Assembly (NCBI GenBank): GCA_024681495.1
Contig: JAILAS010000088.1
Location: 1-13,404 of the forward strand
Direction: 5' to 3'
DNA length: 13,404 nucleotides
DNA from: Eubacterium sp.
Lineage (GTDB): Bacteria > Bacillota > Clostridia > Lachnospirales > Lachnospiraceae
Shown here: positions 1 to 6,611 of the stretch, one piece after another
Layout: every line of letters starts with the position of its first letter
How positions within the stretch are numbered: position 1 is the stretch's first letter
Program-made: the position numbers and the translations under genes
The notes under the pieces: generated by a model
The model's database searches: none
Seen by the model: only the letters and a program-made list of their open reading frames with translations
Told to the model about the DNA's origin: nothing

Positions 1-1
1 T

Positions 2-1285
2 ATGGATCAGGTTGCAAAGATAATTTCAATATACGCGGCAGACGTTTCCGGGGCGGCATCCGCTCTTTTCGAGCTGGGCGGAATGACCGTCATCCACGAC
101 CCCTCGGGCTGCAATTCCACCTACAACACCCACGACGAGACCCGCTGGTATAACACGGACTCGCTCATCTTCATAAGCGCCCTCACCCAGCACGACGCCG
201 TGATGGGCAACGACAAGAAGTTCATCGACGACGTGGAGAGCGCGGCCCGCGAGTTTAACCCCGAGTTCATCTGCCTGTGCGGCACGCCCGTCCCCTTTAT
301 GATGGGCACGGACTTTAAGGCCCTGGCGCGAAAGATCGAGAAGGACACGGGGATTGTGACCTTCAGCGCCGACACCAACAACATGCACGCGTACTTTCAG
401 GGCGCGGGCCAAGCACTGGCGCAGATAGCGCGACGCATCGTGCTCAATCCCGATAAGAACGAGGCGCCGGACGGCGCGCCGTCCGACAATCCGCCGTGCG
501 CGAAAACCCCTTCCATCCCCATAAACATCCTGGGCGTTACTCCCCTCGACTTCTCCGCCAACGGCTCGCATAAATCCGTAGTCGATGCGCTCGAGTCCCG
601 CGGCTTCGAGGTCATATCATCGTGGGCTATGGACAGCACGCTGGACGATATAAAGAGGTCGGCGTCTGCCCGGGCGAATCTGGTGGTTTCGACCACGGGG
701 CTGTACCCCGCGAAGGTACTTGAGGAGAGGTTCGGCACTCCCTACGTGGTATGTCTCCCGCTCGGAGAAGAGGGCGCTGATGAGGCGGCGCAGATGCTTC
801 GGGATGCTGCGGAGCACCCGGGGGGTTCTAGTTTACATAACTCCAATCAACCCATCCCCTGTGAGCTCGCATCGGGCAATGACGCTGGTTTACATAAAAC
901 CGCCCGCGGAGACACCCCGGCCGCCGCATCCCCCACCGTCACCCTCATCGGCGAGGCGGTCGCGAACGTCTCCATCGCCAACGCGCTCGAGGCATCCGCA
1001 GCCCGAGGCGGAAAGCCGGTTTCCACTCGCGTGATATCGCCCCTCGACACCCCGGAGGAGCTGCTGCGCCCCGGCGATGTGAGAGAGGAGGATGAGGACC
1101 GGATTGTTCCCCTGCTCGCGGACACGGAGGTTATCATAGCCGACCCGATGTACAGGCCCATCTGCCCGGACGGGGCGCGGTTCGTGGCGCTTCCCCACGA
1201 GGGATTCTCGGGCAGGATATACAGGAACGAGATTCCGGATCTGGTTAAGGATGGTATTATCGGACTAAATAGAAATATTATGTAA
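2..1285 (+). CDS. Nitrogenase component 1-like oxidoreductase (NifD/NifK superfamily), function unassigned
   Basis: A 427-residue protein that I place in the Oxidored_nitro superfamily (NifD/NifK/BchN/CfbD fold). The N-terminal stretch matches the family's start: ELGGM..IHDPSGC with Cys37 in the position of the first P-cluster cysteine, an ISALTQHDAVMG block (residues 58-69) and a FICLCGTP..FMMGTD block with Cys91 and Cys93 where the third ligand lies. The middle cluster cysteine seems to be missing (YNTHDETRWY follows instead), and I see no FeMo-cofactor Cys/His pair, so this is not a true nitrogenase. Two inserts break up the fold: residues about 149-172 and 271-312, rich in Pro, Ala, Gly, Ser and Asn. 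The first base pair of the window precedes the ATG, so the RBS is unseen and an upstream start is possible, but the N-terminus looks complete for the family. NifH-like and second-subunit partners would be expected just upstream. Substrate unknown; family membership fairly sure. Confidence 0.8.
   Translation: MDQVAKIISIYAADVSGAASALFELGGMTVIHDPSGCNSTYNTHDETRWYNTDSLIFISALTQHDAVMGNDKKFIDDVESAAREFNPEFICLCGTPVPFMMGTDFKALARKIEKDTGIVTFSADTNNMHAYFQGAGQALAQIARRIVLNPDKNEAPDGAPSDNPPCAKTPSIPINILGVTPLDFSANGSHKSVVDALESRGFEVISSWAMDSTLDDIKRSASARANLVVSTTGLYPAKVLEERFGTPYVVCLPLGEEGADEAAQMLRDAAEHPGGSSLHNSNQPIPCELASGNDAGLHKTARGDTPAAASPTVTLIGEAVANVSIANALEASAARGGKPVSTRVISPLDTPEELLRPGDVREEDEDRIVPLLADTEVIIADPMYRPICPDGARFVALPHEGFSGRIYRNEIPDLVKDGIIGLNRNIM
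446..517 (+). other. Low-complexity insert 1 in the nitrogenase-like protein
   Basis: Residues about 149-172 are rich in Pro, Asp, Ala and Asn (contains APDGAPSDNPPCAK) and separate the N-terminal iron-sulfur-type half from the next Rossmann-like segment, which restarts at IPINILGVTPLD. It reads as a flexible linker. A similar DGAPS string with a cysteine five or six residues later occurs in the unassigned protein at 11485-12003. Confidence 0.5.
831..840 (-). repeat. TTATGTAAAC motif, copy 1
   Basis: On the minus strand this reads TTATGTAAACT. It is the weaker relative of the 15-base repeat found at 884-898 and 8175-8189, and is 57 bases (19 codons) from the next copy. AT-rich within GC-rich coding DNA. 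Confidence 0.5.
884..898 (-). repeat. 15-base dispersed repeat (TTTATGTAAACCAGC), copy 2
   Basis: Exact 15-base match to 8175-8189, in the same orientation and the same reading frame relative to its host gene (codons GGT TTA CAT AAA, peptide GLHK). The preceding residues Asp-Ala are also shared, giving DAGLHK in both proteins. Confidence 0.6.
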
Positions 1286-1293
1286 ATTAGTGC

Positions 1294-1322
1294 TTGAGTG
1301 GCAATCGATATGAGTCTATAAT
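1294..1322 (+). promoter_or_regulatory. Sigma-A promoter for the GT2 gene
   Basis: TTGAGT at 1294-1299, a 17-base spacer, then a perfect TATAAT at 1317-1322. Start of transcription is expected near 1329, leaving a leader of about 70 bases. This makes the glycosyltransferase independent of the nitrogenase-like gene that ends at 1285; no clear terminator lies between the two. Confidence 0.75.
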
Positions 1323-1328
1323 TATGGT

Positions 1329-1401
1329 GGCAACAGATTGTTGTATTTTTACATGGTAGTACCGCGGGGCGACAGCCTCCGCGCGGGGATGGAGTGCGTG
1401 T
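1329..1401 (+). promoter_or_regulatory. Structured 5' leader of the GT2 gene
   Basis: Two potential hairpins: a small one, CAACA-gat-TGTTG, around 1332-1344, and a GC-rich one around 1360-1384 in which CGGGGC pairs with GCCTCCG around a GACA loop, with one G-T pair and a bulged C. The ribosome binding site (GGAG at 1391-1394) lies just after the second hairpin. Whether this leader regulates anything is unknown. Confidence 0.35.
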
Positions 1402-2445
1402 ATGGGTCATGTCAAAGATCCGGCCGTGAGTGTGATTATTCCGGCCAGGAATGCCAGGGCACAGTTAAAGTATTCATTGCCCAATATTTTGGGACAGACA
1501 CTTGAAAACATCGAAATAATTTTCGTAGATGACGGTTCCACAGACGGGACCGCTCTTTTGTTGGAGGTGGCCGAGCGGAAGTTTCCGGAGAAGGTGACGG
1601 TCATTGAGTCGCAGGTGGGGCACGGCGCTGGAGGCGCCAGGAACCTGGGGCTGGACATCGCCAGGGGGCGGTACGTCGGATTCGTCGACAGCGACGATCT
1701 GGTGAGCCCCATGATGTTCGAGAAGATGTATAATGCGGCGCGCGAGGGCGATTACGACATCGTCGACTGCGGCTATGACTGCGAGGAGCAGGACCTCGCC
1801 CTGGTTCACACCACGGACGAGATGTGCGGCGAACTGAACGACGAGAAGCGCAGCGAGCTCATTGTATCCGGGGGATACCTCTGGTCGAGGATCTTCCGCA
1901 GGGAGCTGTTCGACGGGCTTAGGTTCAGGGAGAATGTGATTTTGGAGGATGCCGACGTTCTGACCTATCTTTTCTGCACGGCGAAGAGCATTGTCAACGT
2001 GAAGGAGGTGCTCTACGCATACAGGAACGTGGAGGATTCGGCCTCGAAGATCGTGGACTACAGGAACTACGTGGAGAACATTAACGAGGCGATGAGGGCC
2101 GTGTACGAGAGGGTGTTTAACCTGGGCGTCTATCCCGGGGTGAAGGAGGCCGTCGAGTACAGCATCGTCCAGATGTATTCTTACGGGCTCAGCATGTGCC
2201 AGAAGGCCGTGCTCGACAGCTGGAGAGCCGGCAGGGAGGTGCCGTTCGACGTCTCCCATCTCCAGGAGGCGCTGCGAGAGACTGCCGCCGCCACGGTGGA
2301 AGGGCGCTACTGCGACAACAAATACGTGAAGGACAAGATCGCGGAGCTCGACATATTCCTCATGGAGCTTAACAACGAAAACCCGGCCGCCGTGGTCGAG
2401 TACATAAAGAATAATTCAGACGGAGTGAAGGGCATCGTCCGGTAA
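1402..2445 (+). CDS. Family 2 glycosyltransferase
   Basis: A 347-residue GT-A fold glycosyltransferase that would transfer a sugar from a nucleotide donor, probably in cell-surface polysaccharide or capsule assembly at the cytoplasmic face. Visible motifs: VSVIIPARN at the N-terminus (9-17), FVDDGSTDGT (41-50) for nucleotide binding, GAGGARNLGL (75-84), the DXD-like metal site DSDD (96-99), and LEDADVLTYL (181-190), the usual ED pair near the acceptor site. No membrane segments, so likely soluble or peripheral. The last 130 residues are a variable helical tail of the kind seen in WfgS/EpsJ-like enzymes. ATG is preceded by GGAG with seven bases of spacing. It is a single gene between its own promoter and a terminator. 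Donor and acceptor cannot be told from sequence. Confidence 0.9.
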   Translation: MGHVKDPAVSVIIPARNARAQLKYSLPNILGQTLENIEIIFVDDGSTDGTALLLEVAERKFPEKVTVIESQVGHGAGGARNLGLDIARGRYVGFVDSDDLVSPMMFEKMYNAAREGDYDIVDCGYDCEEQDLALVHTTDEMCGELNDEKRSELIVSGGYLWSRIFRRELFDGLRFRENVILEDADVLTYLFCTAKSIVNVKEVLYAYRNVEDSASKIVDYRNYVENINEAMRAVYERVFNLGVYPGVKEAVEYSIVQMYSYGLSMCQKAVLDSWRAGREVPFDVSHLQEALRETAAATVEGRYCDNKYVKDKIAELDIFLMELNNENPAAVVEYIKNNSDGVKGIVR

Positions 2446-2471
2446 TCCGGCCCCACACACGGAGTAAGCAT

Positions 2472-2508
2472 AAAAAAGGATCTGCCCTTTCGGACAGATC
2501 CTATTTTT
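2472..2508. terminator. Bidirectional intrinsic terminator after the GT2 gene
   Basis: AGGATCTGcCC / GGaCAGATCCT stem (one C-A mismatch) around a TTTC loop, followed by a run of five T on the plus strand and preceded by six A, so it can also work on the minus strand. It closes the glycosyltransferase transcript. Confidence 0.85.
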
Positions 2509-2578
2509 CATAACTTCAAGCCTTTTACCGATTAAACAAATCAATGGTGTTTGTTTTTATGTATACATTATACGATTG

Positions 2579-2600
2579 GAAAAGACACAGAAAAGACACA
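2579..2600. repeat. Tandem 11-base duplication
   Basis: GAAAAGACACA occurs twice back to back in the gap between the two convergent terminators. No coding role; probably slippage or a small duplication. The rest of the 2509-2610 gap is AT-rich and shows nothing else I can support. Confidence 0.7.
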
Positions 2601-2601
2601 G

Positions 2602-2640
2602 TGATAAAAAATAGCAGGCGGGAGAAAGTTCCCGCCTGCT
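2602..2640 (-). terminator. Intrinsic terminator of the chemoreceptor gene
   Basis: A perfect 11-base stem, AGCAGGCGGGA / TCCCGCCTGCT, around a six-base loop. Read on the minus strand it is followed by a run of T (ATTTTTTATC), so it ends the leftward transcript of the chemotaxis gene 20 bases after its stop codon. Confidence 0.85.
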
Positions 2641-2660
2641 GTTTGTTATGTTAATCAAAA

Positions 2661-4709
2661 TCAAAGGGTGAACTGGCCTACGATGTCGGAGAGCTCGTCC
2701 GAAATCTTAAGCTGCTGATCCGAGAGGTCGGATACGTTCCGCACGTCGTCGCCAACGTCGTTTACGGCGTCCATAACGTGTGAGCTCGAATCTGCGGTAT
2801 CCTGCGAACTCTCGGCAATCGAGGTGATCGCATAGGTTACCTCGTTGATGGTCGACTGGATGGCATCCGTCATCTCCGCGAGCGAGTCGCTCATGCGGGC
2901 GATGGAGTTCGCGTCCTCGCCGTACTTCTCGGCCACGTGCACGAAGTTGTCGTAGTCGGGGGTTACGGTCTCGGTCAGGAATCCCAAAAGCTCCTTGGAC
3001 TCTGTAGTGAGCTCGTCGAAGGCGGAGTATACGCTTTCGATGGTCTCCTGTATTTTGGTAACGGCCGAAGACGTGTCATTGGCCAGGGATCCAATTTCCG
3101 TAGCCACTACCGCGAAGCCTTTGCCTGCCTCGCCTGCCCTGGCGGCCTCGATGGAGGCGTTGAGAGACAGGAGATTAATCTGGCCGGCAATCTCCGAGAT
3201 CACGTTGGCCATGTTGCCGATCTCCTCCACCACCTTGGCGTTTTCAATCGCAGTGGTGAGCTGGCTGGAGAACTTATTCGAAAGCTCAGTGGCAGTGTCG
3301 TAGGAAGCGCGGCTCTTCTCGCCGATTTCGAGCGCCCTCGTCTCGATGTCCTTGGCCATCTCCTTGCTGCTGGTGGTCTCCGCCTGCAGGAGGTTAATCT
3401 GGGAGTTAACCTCCTCCACGGATGCGTTGACCTCCTCTGTGGCCGCCGATGCCGTCATCATCGCCTCGTTAATCTGGCAGATGTATGTCTCTATGTTCTC
3501 GAACTGGTCGTGAAGCTTGATGGCCGAGTGGTTCAGCGTGCTTCCGGCCGAGCTGATCTTGCCCGAGTGGTCGGCAATAGATGAGATCATAGCCTGGTTG
3601 CTCTGGTACATGCCGTTCAGCGAATCGCCCATGGTGCCCAGCTCGTCGGCGCTGGAAATGGCGAGGGGATCGACGGTGAGGTTACCGGATGCGAGCTCGC
3701 CCGCGAACGCGCGAACGTTGTTGAGGCTCTTGGAAATCGACCTTACCTGAAGAACGATGACGATTACGCACAGGAGGACTGCTATTACAGCCACTATAAT
3801 CATACTGGTGCGCAATGTGTTTACCGGGCCGTCGATCTCGGAGCGCGGGATTACTGAGATTATCTTCCAGCCTGTGCTGAGGGTGGAGTAGTGCATCACG
3901 TACTGGATTCCGTCCGAGTACAGGCATCCGCCGGTCTCGTTCGCCAGAATCTCAGCTCCGGCTGAGGCGAGGGATTCGTTGGTGTCCTCGGTGATGTTGA
4001 CGGCGGAGGCTATCGTCTCCTCGTCTACTCCTGCCAGGTAGATACCCGTGGAGTCGAGCAGCATCGTGTAGCCGCTTTCTCCGATGGTAAGCTCGGATAT
4101 CATCTGCTGGATGGTGGTAAGTACTATGTCCACCGTCACGCAGCCGAGGTACTCACCGTCGGTGGTGTACATCGGGGCGGCGCAGGTAGCCATAACCGTC
4201 CCCGAGGTGTCGTCGTAGTAGGGATCGGTGATGAAGGCGTCGTAGCCCTCCGAGGCCTTGGTGTAGTACTCCTGCGAGAAGTAGTCGTACTCGGCGTTGC
4301 TGTAGTCATAAGTGATGACCGTGTCCTCGCCGTCTTTGTATGCGTAGGGGCCCATGTACTGCTGCTTCTTGTCGAAGACATAGGGGGCGAACCATATTCC
4401 GGATCCGGAGATGGAGTCGTCCATGCCGGCGATGCCGACAATAAGCTGCTCGTAGTTTTTGATGTCGGCCGTCTTATAGGTCGCTGCGACGCTCTGGGCC
4501 AGTGAATTGGCGGACGCCATAATAGAGTCCAGATCCGCCTGAATGTCGTTTTTGGTGCTTTCTGCCTGTGCATCCAGCCAGTTTCCGGACTGAGTCTCGG
4601 AAATGGATGAAGCCTGCAGTACGGCGAATACCGTGACGATGGCAAATGCGATGATAATGAGCGGTAAGATGCAAACCATCATCCGGGTGCCGATGTGCTT
4701 GAATTTCAT
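2661..4709 (-). CDS. Methyl-accepting chemotaxis protein with dCache sensor
   Basis: A 682-residue membrane chemoreceptor that would couple an outside ligand to CheA/CheW and the flagellar motor. Order: TM1 about 12-33; a large extracytoplasmic double-Cache region about 36-298 (WFAPYVFD at 106-113, FITDPYYDD at 159-167, and a membrane-distal/proximal pair ending at GWKIISVIP, 280-288); TM2 about 302-322; HAMP about 323-375; a long coiled-coil signalling domain whose conserved hairpin tip runs 511-543 (INLLSLNASIEAARAGEAGK begins it). No C-terminal CheB/CheR pentapeptide; it ends DIVGQFTL. The first Cache module lacks the R-x-WY signature of amino-acid receptors (it has SQEYYTK) and is dense in Tyr and Asp. 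The start is set by AAGGAGG six bases before the ATG. No other chemotaxis genes are nearby. Ligand unknown; class certain. Confidence 0.96.
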   Translation of the reverse strand: MKFKHIGTRMMVCILPLIIIAFAIVTVFAVLQASSISETQSGNWLDAQAESTKNDIQADLDSIMASANSLAQSVAATYKTADIKNYEQLIVGIAGMDDSISGSGIWFAPYVFDKKQQYMGPYAYKDGEDTVITYDYSNAEYDYFSQEYYTKASEGYDAFITDPYYDDTSGTVMATCAAPMYTTDGEYLGCVTVDIVLTTIQQMISELTIGESGYTMLLDSTGIYLAGVDEETIASAVNITEDTNESLASAGAEILANETGGCLYSDGIQYVMHYSTLSTGWKIISVIPRSEIDGPVNTLRTSMIIVAVIAVLLCVIVIVLQVRSISKSLNNVRAFAGELASGNLTVDPLAISSADELGTMGDSLNGMYQSNQAMISSIADHSGKISSAGSTLNHSAIKLHDQFENIETYICQINEAMMTASAATEEVNASVEEVNSQINLLQAETTSSKEMAKDIETRALEIGEKSRASYDTATELSNKFSSQLTTAIENAKVVEEIGNMANVISEIAGQINLLSLNASIEAARAGEAGKGFAVVATEIGSLANDTSSAVTKIQETIESVYSAFDELTTESKELLGFLTETVTPDYDNFVHVAEKYGEDANSIARMSDSLAEMTDAIQSTINEVTYAITSIAESSQDTADSSSHVMDAVNDVGDDVRNVSDLSDQQLKISDELSDIVGQFTL

Positions 4710-4734
4710 AACTTTCCTCCTTAAAGTTGCGTTG

Positions 4735-4763
4735 ATATAAATCTATGAAAAACCCCGTCACAA
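4735..4763 (-). promoter_or_regulatory. Possible promoter of the chemoreceptor gene
   Basis: Reading leftward, TTGTGA (4763-4758), 17 bases, then TTATAT (4740-4735). The -35 lies in the loop of the upstream gene's terminator, and the leader would be under 20 bases. The match is modest, so read-through or a promoter inside the upstream gene remains possible. Confidence 0.3.
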
Positions 4764-4776
4764 AGCATGGCGGGGT
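4748..4776 (-). terminator. Intrinsic terminator after the transglutaminase-like gene
   Basis: On the minus strand ACCCCG and CGGGGT pair around a loop of about a dozen bases and run into a stretch of T (GGGGTTTTTC). It sits 8 bases after the stop codon and separates this gene from the chemoreceptor gene 38 bases further left. Confidence 0.7.
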
Positions 4777-4783
4777 CATTTCC

Positions 4784-6388
4784 TTAATCGGTATAAGTTA
4801 TCTTTACGTTTTTGGTTGTGGCGATCTTGGCACCTTTGCCATTGAACGCGCAGATACGGTATTTGTAGGTCTTTCCGCTGACAACGTCGGTATCGGTCCA
4901 CGACGAAGAGGACTTGGGCGAATAAGCCCTGACCGTCTCCCACGAACCGCCGGATTTCTTGCGCTGAATCTCGAAGTATTCGGCGCGGGAATTACACACG
5001 GCCTTGGTCCACGATAGGTGTACGCCGCTCGAGGCTGAGGAAACCGATAGGTTCTGGGGCGCGCATGGCGAAGAGGTCTTGCTCACGAGCTTCTTGGGCG
5101 CAACTGCGATGACGCGCAGCTTTTTCAGGGTCGCCCTGCTCGAGACCGTGAAGGAACCGGTATATCTGTAGCACTTGGAGTATGCTGTTTCCGGCGTGCT
5201 TCCGCTAAGGGTGTAGTAAATCCACGAGCCCTTCGTCTTTCCCTTTATGGTGACCTTGTAGCCTCCGCTGACCTTCTTATAAGTGATTACGGGGACGGAT
5301 GTCCTGGACTCGACCGACGGAACGGAGCCCACGGTGAGGTTCTTCGATGAGGTGTTCAGCTTGCACTTCATGAGCATGCCGTCCCACATCTCCTCGGCCG
5401 TGTGAACGTCCTTGCCCGCCAGCTTCTTATATGCGGCGTCGCTCTTAAGATAGTACGTGTAGACAATCTGGCCGCTTACGTAAGTGTCGTCCGCGGTAAC
5501 ATCCACGTTGAACCAGTTATCGCTGAGGCAGACCCTGTTCCACTGGTGCTCGTCGGAGGTCACGTTTATGCAGTCGATGCCGGCGCCGTTACACAGGAGG
5601 CAGAACGCCATGGAGTATCCGGCGCACACCGTCTCGGTCCCGCAGAACACGCTGTAGGCGCTCTGGTTGTATGTCTCGGTGCCGTAGTCGTCCTCCTCGT
5701 AGTCCACCTTATTGGCGATCTTATCGTGGAAGTAGAGGACTTTGGCCTCGTCGGTCTTAAGCTTGGAGGCGGCCTTTATCCACGCCTTTGCCTTCTTGAA
5801 GAGCTTTTTGGTGGCCTTCTTTCTGGCGGAGCCGGAGTTAAAGTCGCTGTAGACCGACATCGTCATGTAGTTCGATGAATTATAGCTATCCCAGTAGAAT
5901 CCGTTGTTCAGGAAGTAGTACTGGGGATTGGAAAGCACGAACATATAGGCCACATCCACGGCATCGGCCAGGGAAAGTGAGCTGTCGTACTCCACGAATC
6001 CGATGAGATTCCGGGAGAGACTGGATGTGCCCGTCAGGAGCTTTCGGCAGACCTTGTCCAGGGCATTCCAGAGCTTGCGCTCCTTGGATGAGAGCTGGTT
6101 ATAGAAGAAGTTCGTGGAATAAACGTCGTATTTATTGTGATATTTGGCTGATTCCTTCGTGATGGTGACAGAGTTTTCCGCGTCGAGTGAGGAAACGATT
6201 TCGTCCTCGGACTCGATGTCAATGTGGCCGACGGTCAAGTCCTTTCCTCCGGACGCGAAGGAATCGTCTGTGGCTGCCGATGTAATTGAAGCTGTGGAAG
6301 TTATGTCAACCGAAACAAACGCAGATGTAAATATTAAAAGCGCTGACAGAAGCGCGCTGATGATGCGGTGCTGAGAGTATTTCTTCAT
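4784..6388 (-). CDS. Secreted transglutaminase-like cysteine protein with CHB_HEX-like and Fn3-like domains
   Basis: A 534-residue exported protein. The start is MKKYSQ at 6388, not the longer in-frame reading, because GGGGAG lies seven bases before it and it begins a signal peptide (KK, then a hydrophobic stretch to about residue 27; cleavage near 33-39). The transglutaminase-like core spans about 215-300 with a full catalytic triad in order: Cys255 in ETVCAGYS, His281 in DEHQWNRV and Asp296 in WFNVDVTADD. After it come a chitobiase/hexosaminidase C-terminal-like beta domain (about 365-438, GSWIYYTLSGSTPE) and a fibronectin type III-like domain (about 441-532). Such proteins are often cell-surface peptidases or cross-linking enzymes; the actual reaction is unknown. 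No LPXTG or membrane anchor at the C-terminus, so it may be released or held by the beta domains. Confidence 0.88.
   Translation of the reverse strand: MKKYSQHRIISALLSALLIFTSAFVSVDITSTASITSAATDDSFASGGKDLTVGHIDIESEDEIVSSLDAENSVTITKESAKYHNKYDVYSTNFFYNQLSSKERKLWNALDKVCRKLLTGTSSLSRNLIGFVEYDSSLSLADAVDVAYMFVLSNPQYYFLNNGFYWDSYNSSNYMTMSVYSDFNSGSARKKATKKLFKKAKAWIKAASKLKTDEAKVLYFHDKIANKVDYEEDDYGTETYNQSAYSVFCGTETVCAGYSMAFCLLCNGAGIDCINVTSDEHQWNRVCLSDNWFNVDVTADDTYVSGQIVYTYYLKSDAAYKKLAGKDVHTAEEMWDGMLMKCKLNTSSKNLTVGSVPSVESRTSVPVITYKKVSGGYKVTIKGKTKGSWIYYTLSGSTPETAYSKCYRYTGSFTVSSRATLKKLRVIAVAPKKLVSKTSSPCAPQNLSVSSASSGVHLSWTKAVCNSRAEYFEIQRKKSGGSWETVRAYSPKSSSSWTDTDVVSGKTYKYRICAFNGKGAKIATTKNVKITYTD
6301..6314 (+). 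repeat. 14-base repeat TTATGTCAACCGAA, copy 1
   Basis: Identical to 10488-10501. It lies inside the signal-peptide coding region of the transglutaminase-like gene, antisense to it. The core TTATGTCAACC differs at one base from TTATGTAAACC in the 15-base repeats at 884-898 and 8175-8189. Confidence 0.45.
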
Positions 6389-6431
6389 AAACCGTCTCCC
6401 CGTAAACAATAAGAAGTTACATAGCAAAAAC

Positions 6432-6437
6432 ATTATA
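6432..6437 (-). promoter_or_regulatory. Extended -10 of the transglutaminase-like gene
   Basis: On the minus strand TGTTATAAT, a perfect TATAAT with the upstream TG of an extended -10. The matching -35 is poor (TTCCAT), which extended -10 promoters tolerate. Leader of about 40 bases to the ATG at 6388. Confidence 0.6.
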
Positions 6438-6485
6438 ACATAGATGTTTGCGCGATGGAATGAGTACTTTTGCCACAAATTACAA

Positions 6486-6514
6486 TTGCGGGAAGCCCCT
6501 AAATATGTTAAAAT
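6486..6514 (+). promoter_or_regulatory. Promoter of the tyrS-galM operon
   Basis: TTGCGG at 6486-6491, 17 bases, TAAAAT at 6509-6514 with an upstream TGT (extended -10). The leader of about 90 bases has no T-box core and no clear hairpin set, unlike many clostridial aminoacyl-tRNA synthetase genes. Together with the leftward -10 this fills the 223-base divergent gap. Confidence 0.6.
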
Positions 6515-6611
6515 CACCATTTGTAGACGACGGAAAATCCGATGTCTTCATACTTATATAAATTAGATTTACCGGATGGGAAAAAGCCGGGACAGAAAGA
6601 GGTAAAGTTCG

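Larger units (their letters stand above)
812..937 (+). other. Low-complexity insert 2 in the nitrogenase-like protein, with two SLHN/GLHK repeats
   Basis: Residues about 271-312 lie between two Rossmann-like parts and look like a variable linker. It holds SLHN (277-280) and GLHK (296-299), exactly 19 codons apart and both using a TTA leucine codon and CAT histidine codon that are otherwise rare in this gene. The underlying DNA carries GTTTACATAA twice (831-840 and 888-897). Confidence 0.55.

Noticed and set aside
1278..1288. TTATGTAAATT at the nitrogenase-like gene stop as another motif copy
   Set aside because: Only nine of eleven positions match and the region is AT-rich, so chance is likely. 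A TTATGTTAATC at 2646-2656 was set aside for the same reason.
1353..1375. T-box-like core (TGGTAGTACCGCGG) before the GT2 gene
   Set aside because: The leader is only about 70 bases, with no stem I or specifier region, and the gene is a glycosyltransferase rather than an amino-acid gene.
1474..2259. 261-codon open frame antisense to the GT2 gene
   Set aside because: Rich in His, Val, Leu and Pro without any family motif; it is the shadow of a GC-rich gene. The same holds for long antisense frames at 6630-7529 and 8181-8921.
6389..6520. Longer N-terminus for the transglutaminase-like protein
   Set aside because: The extra 44 codons cover the promoter -10, have no ribosome site and would bury the signal peptide.
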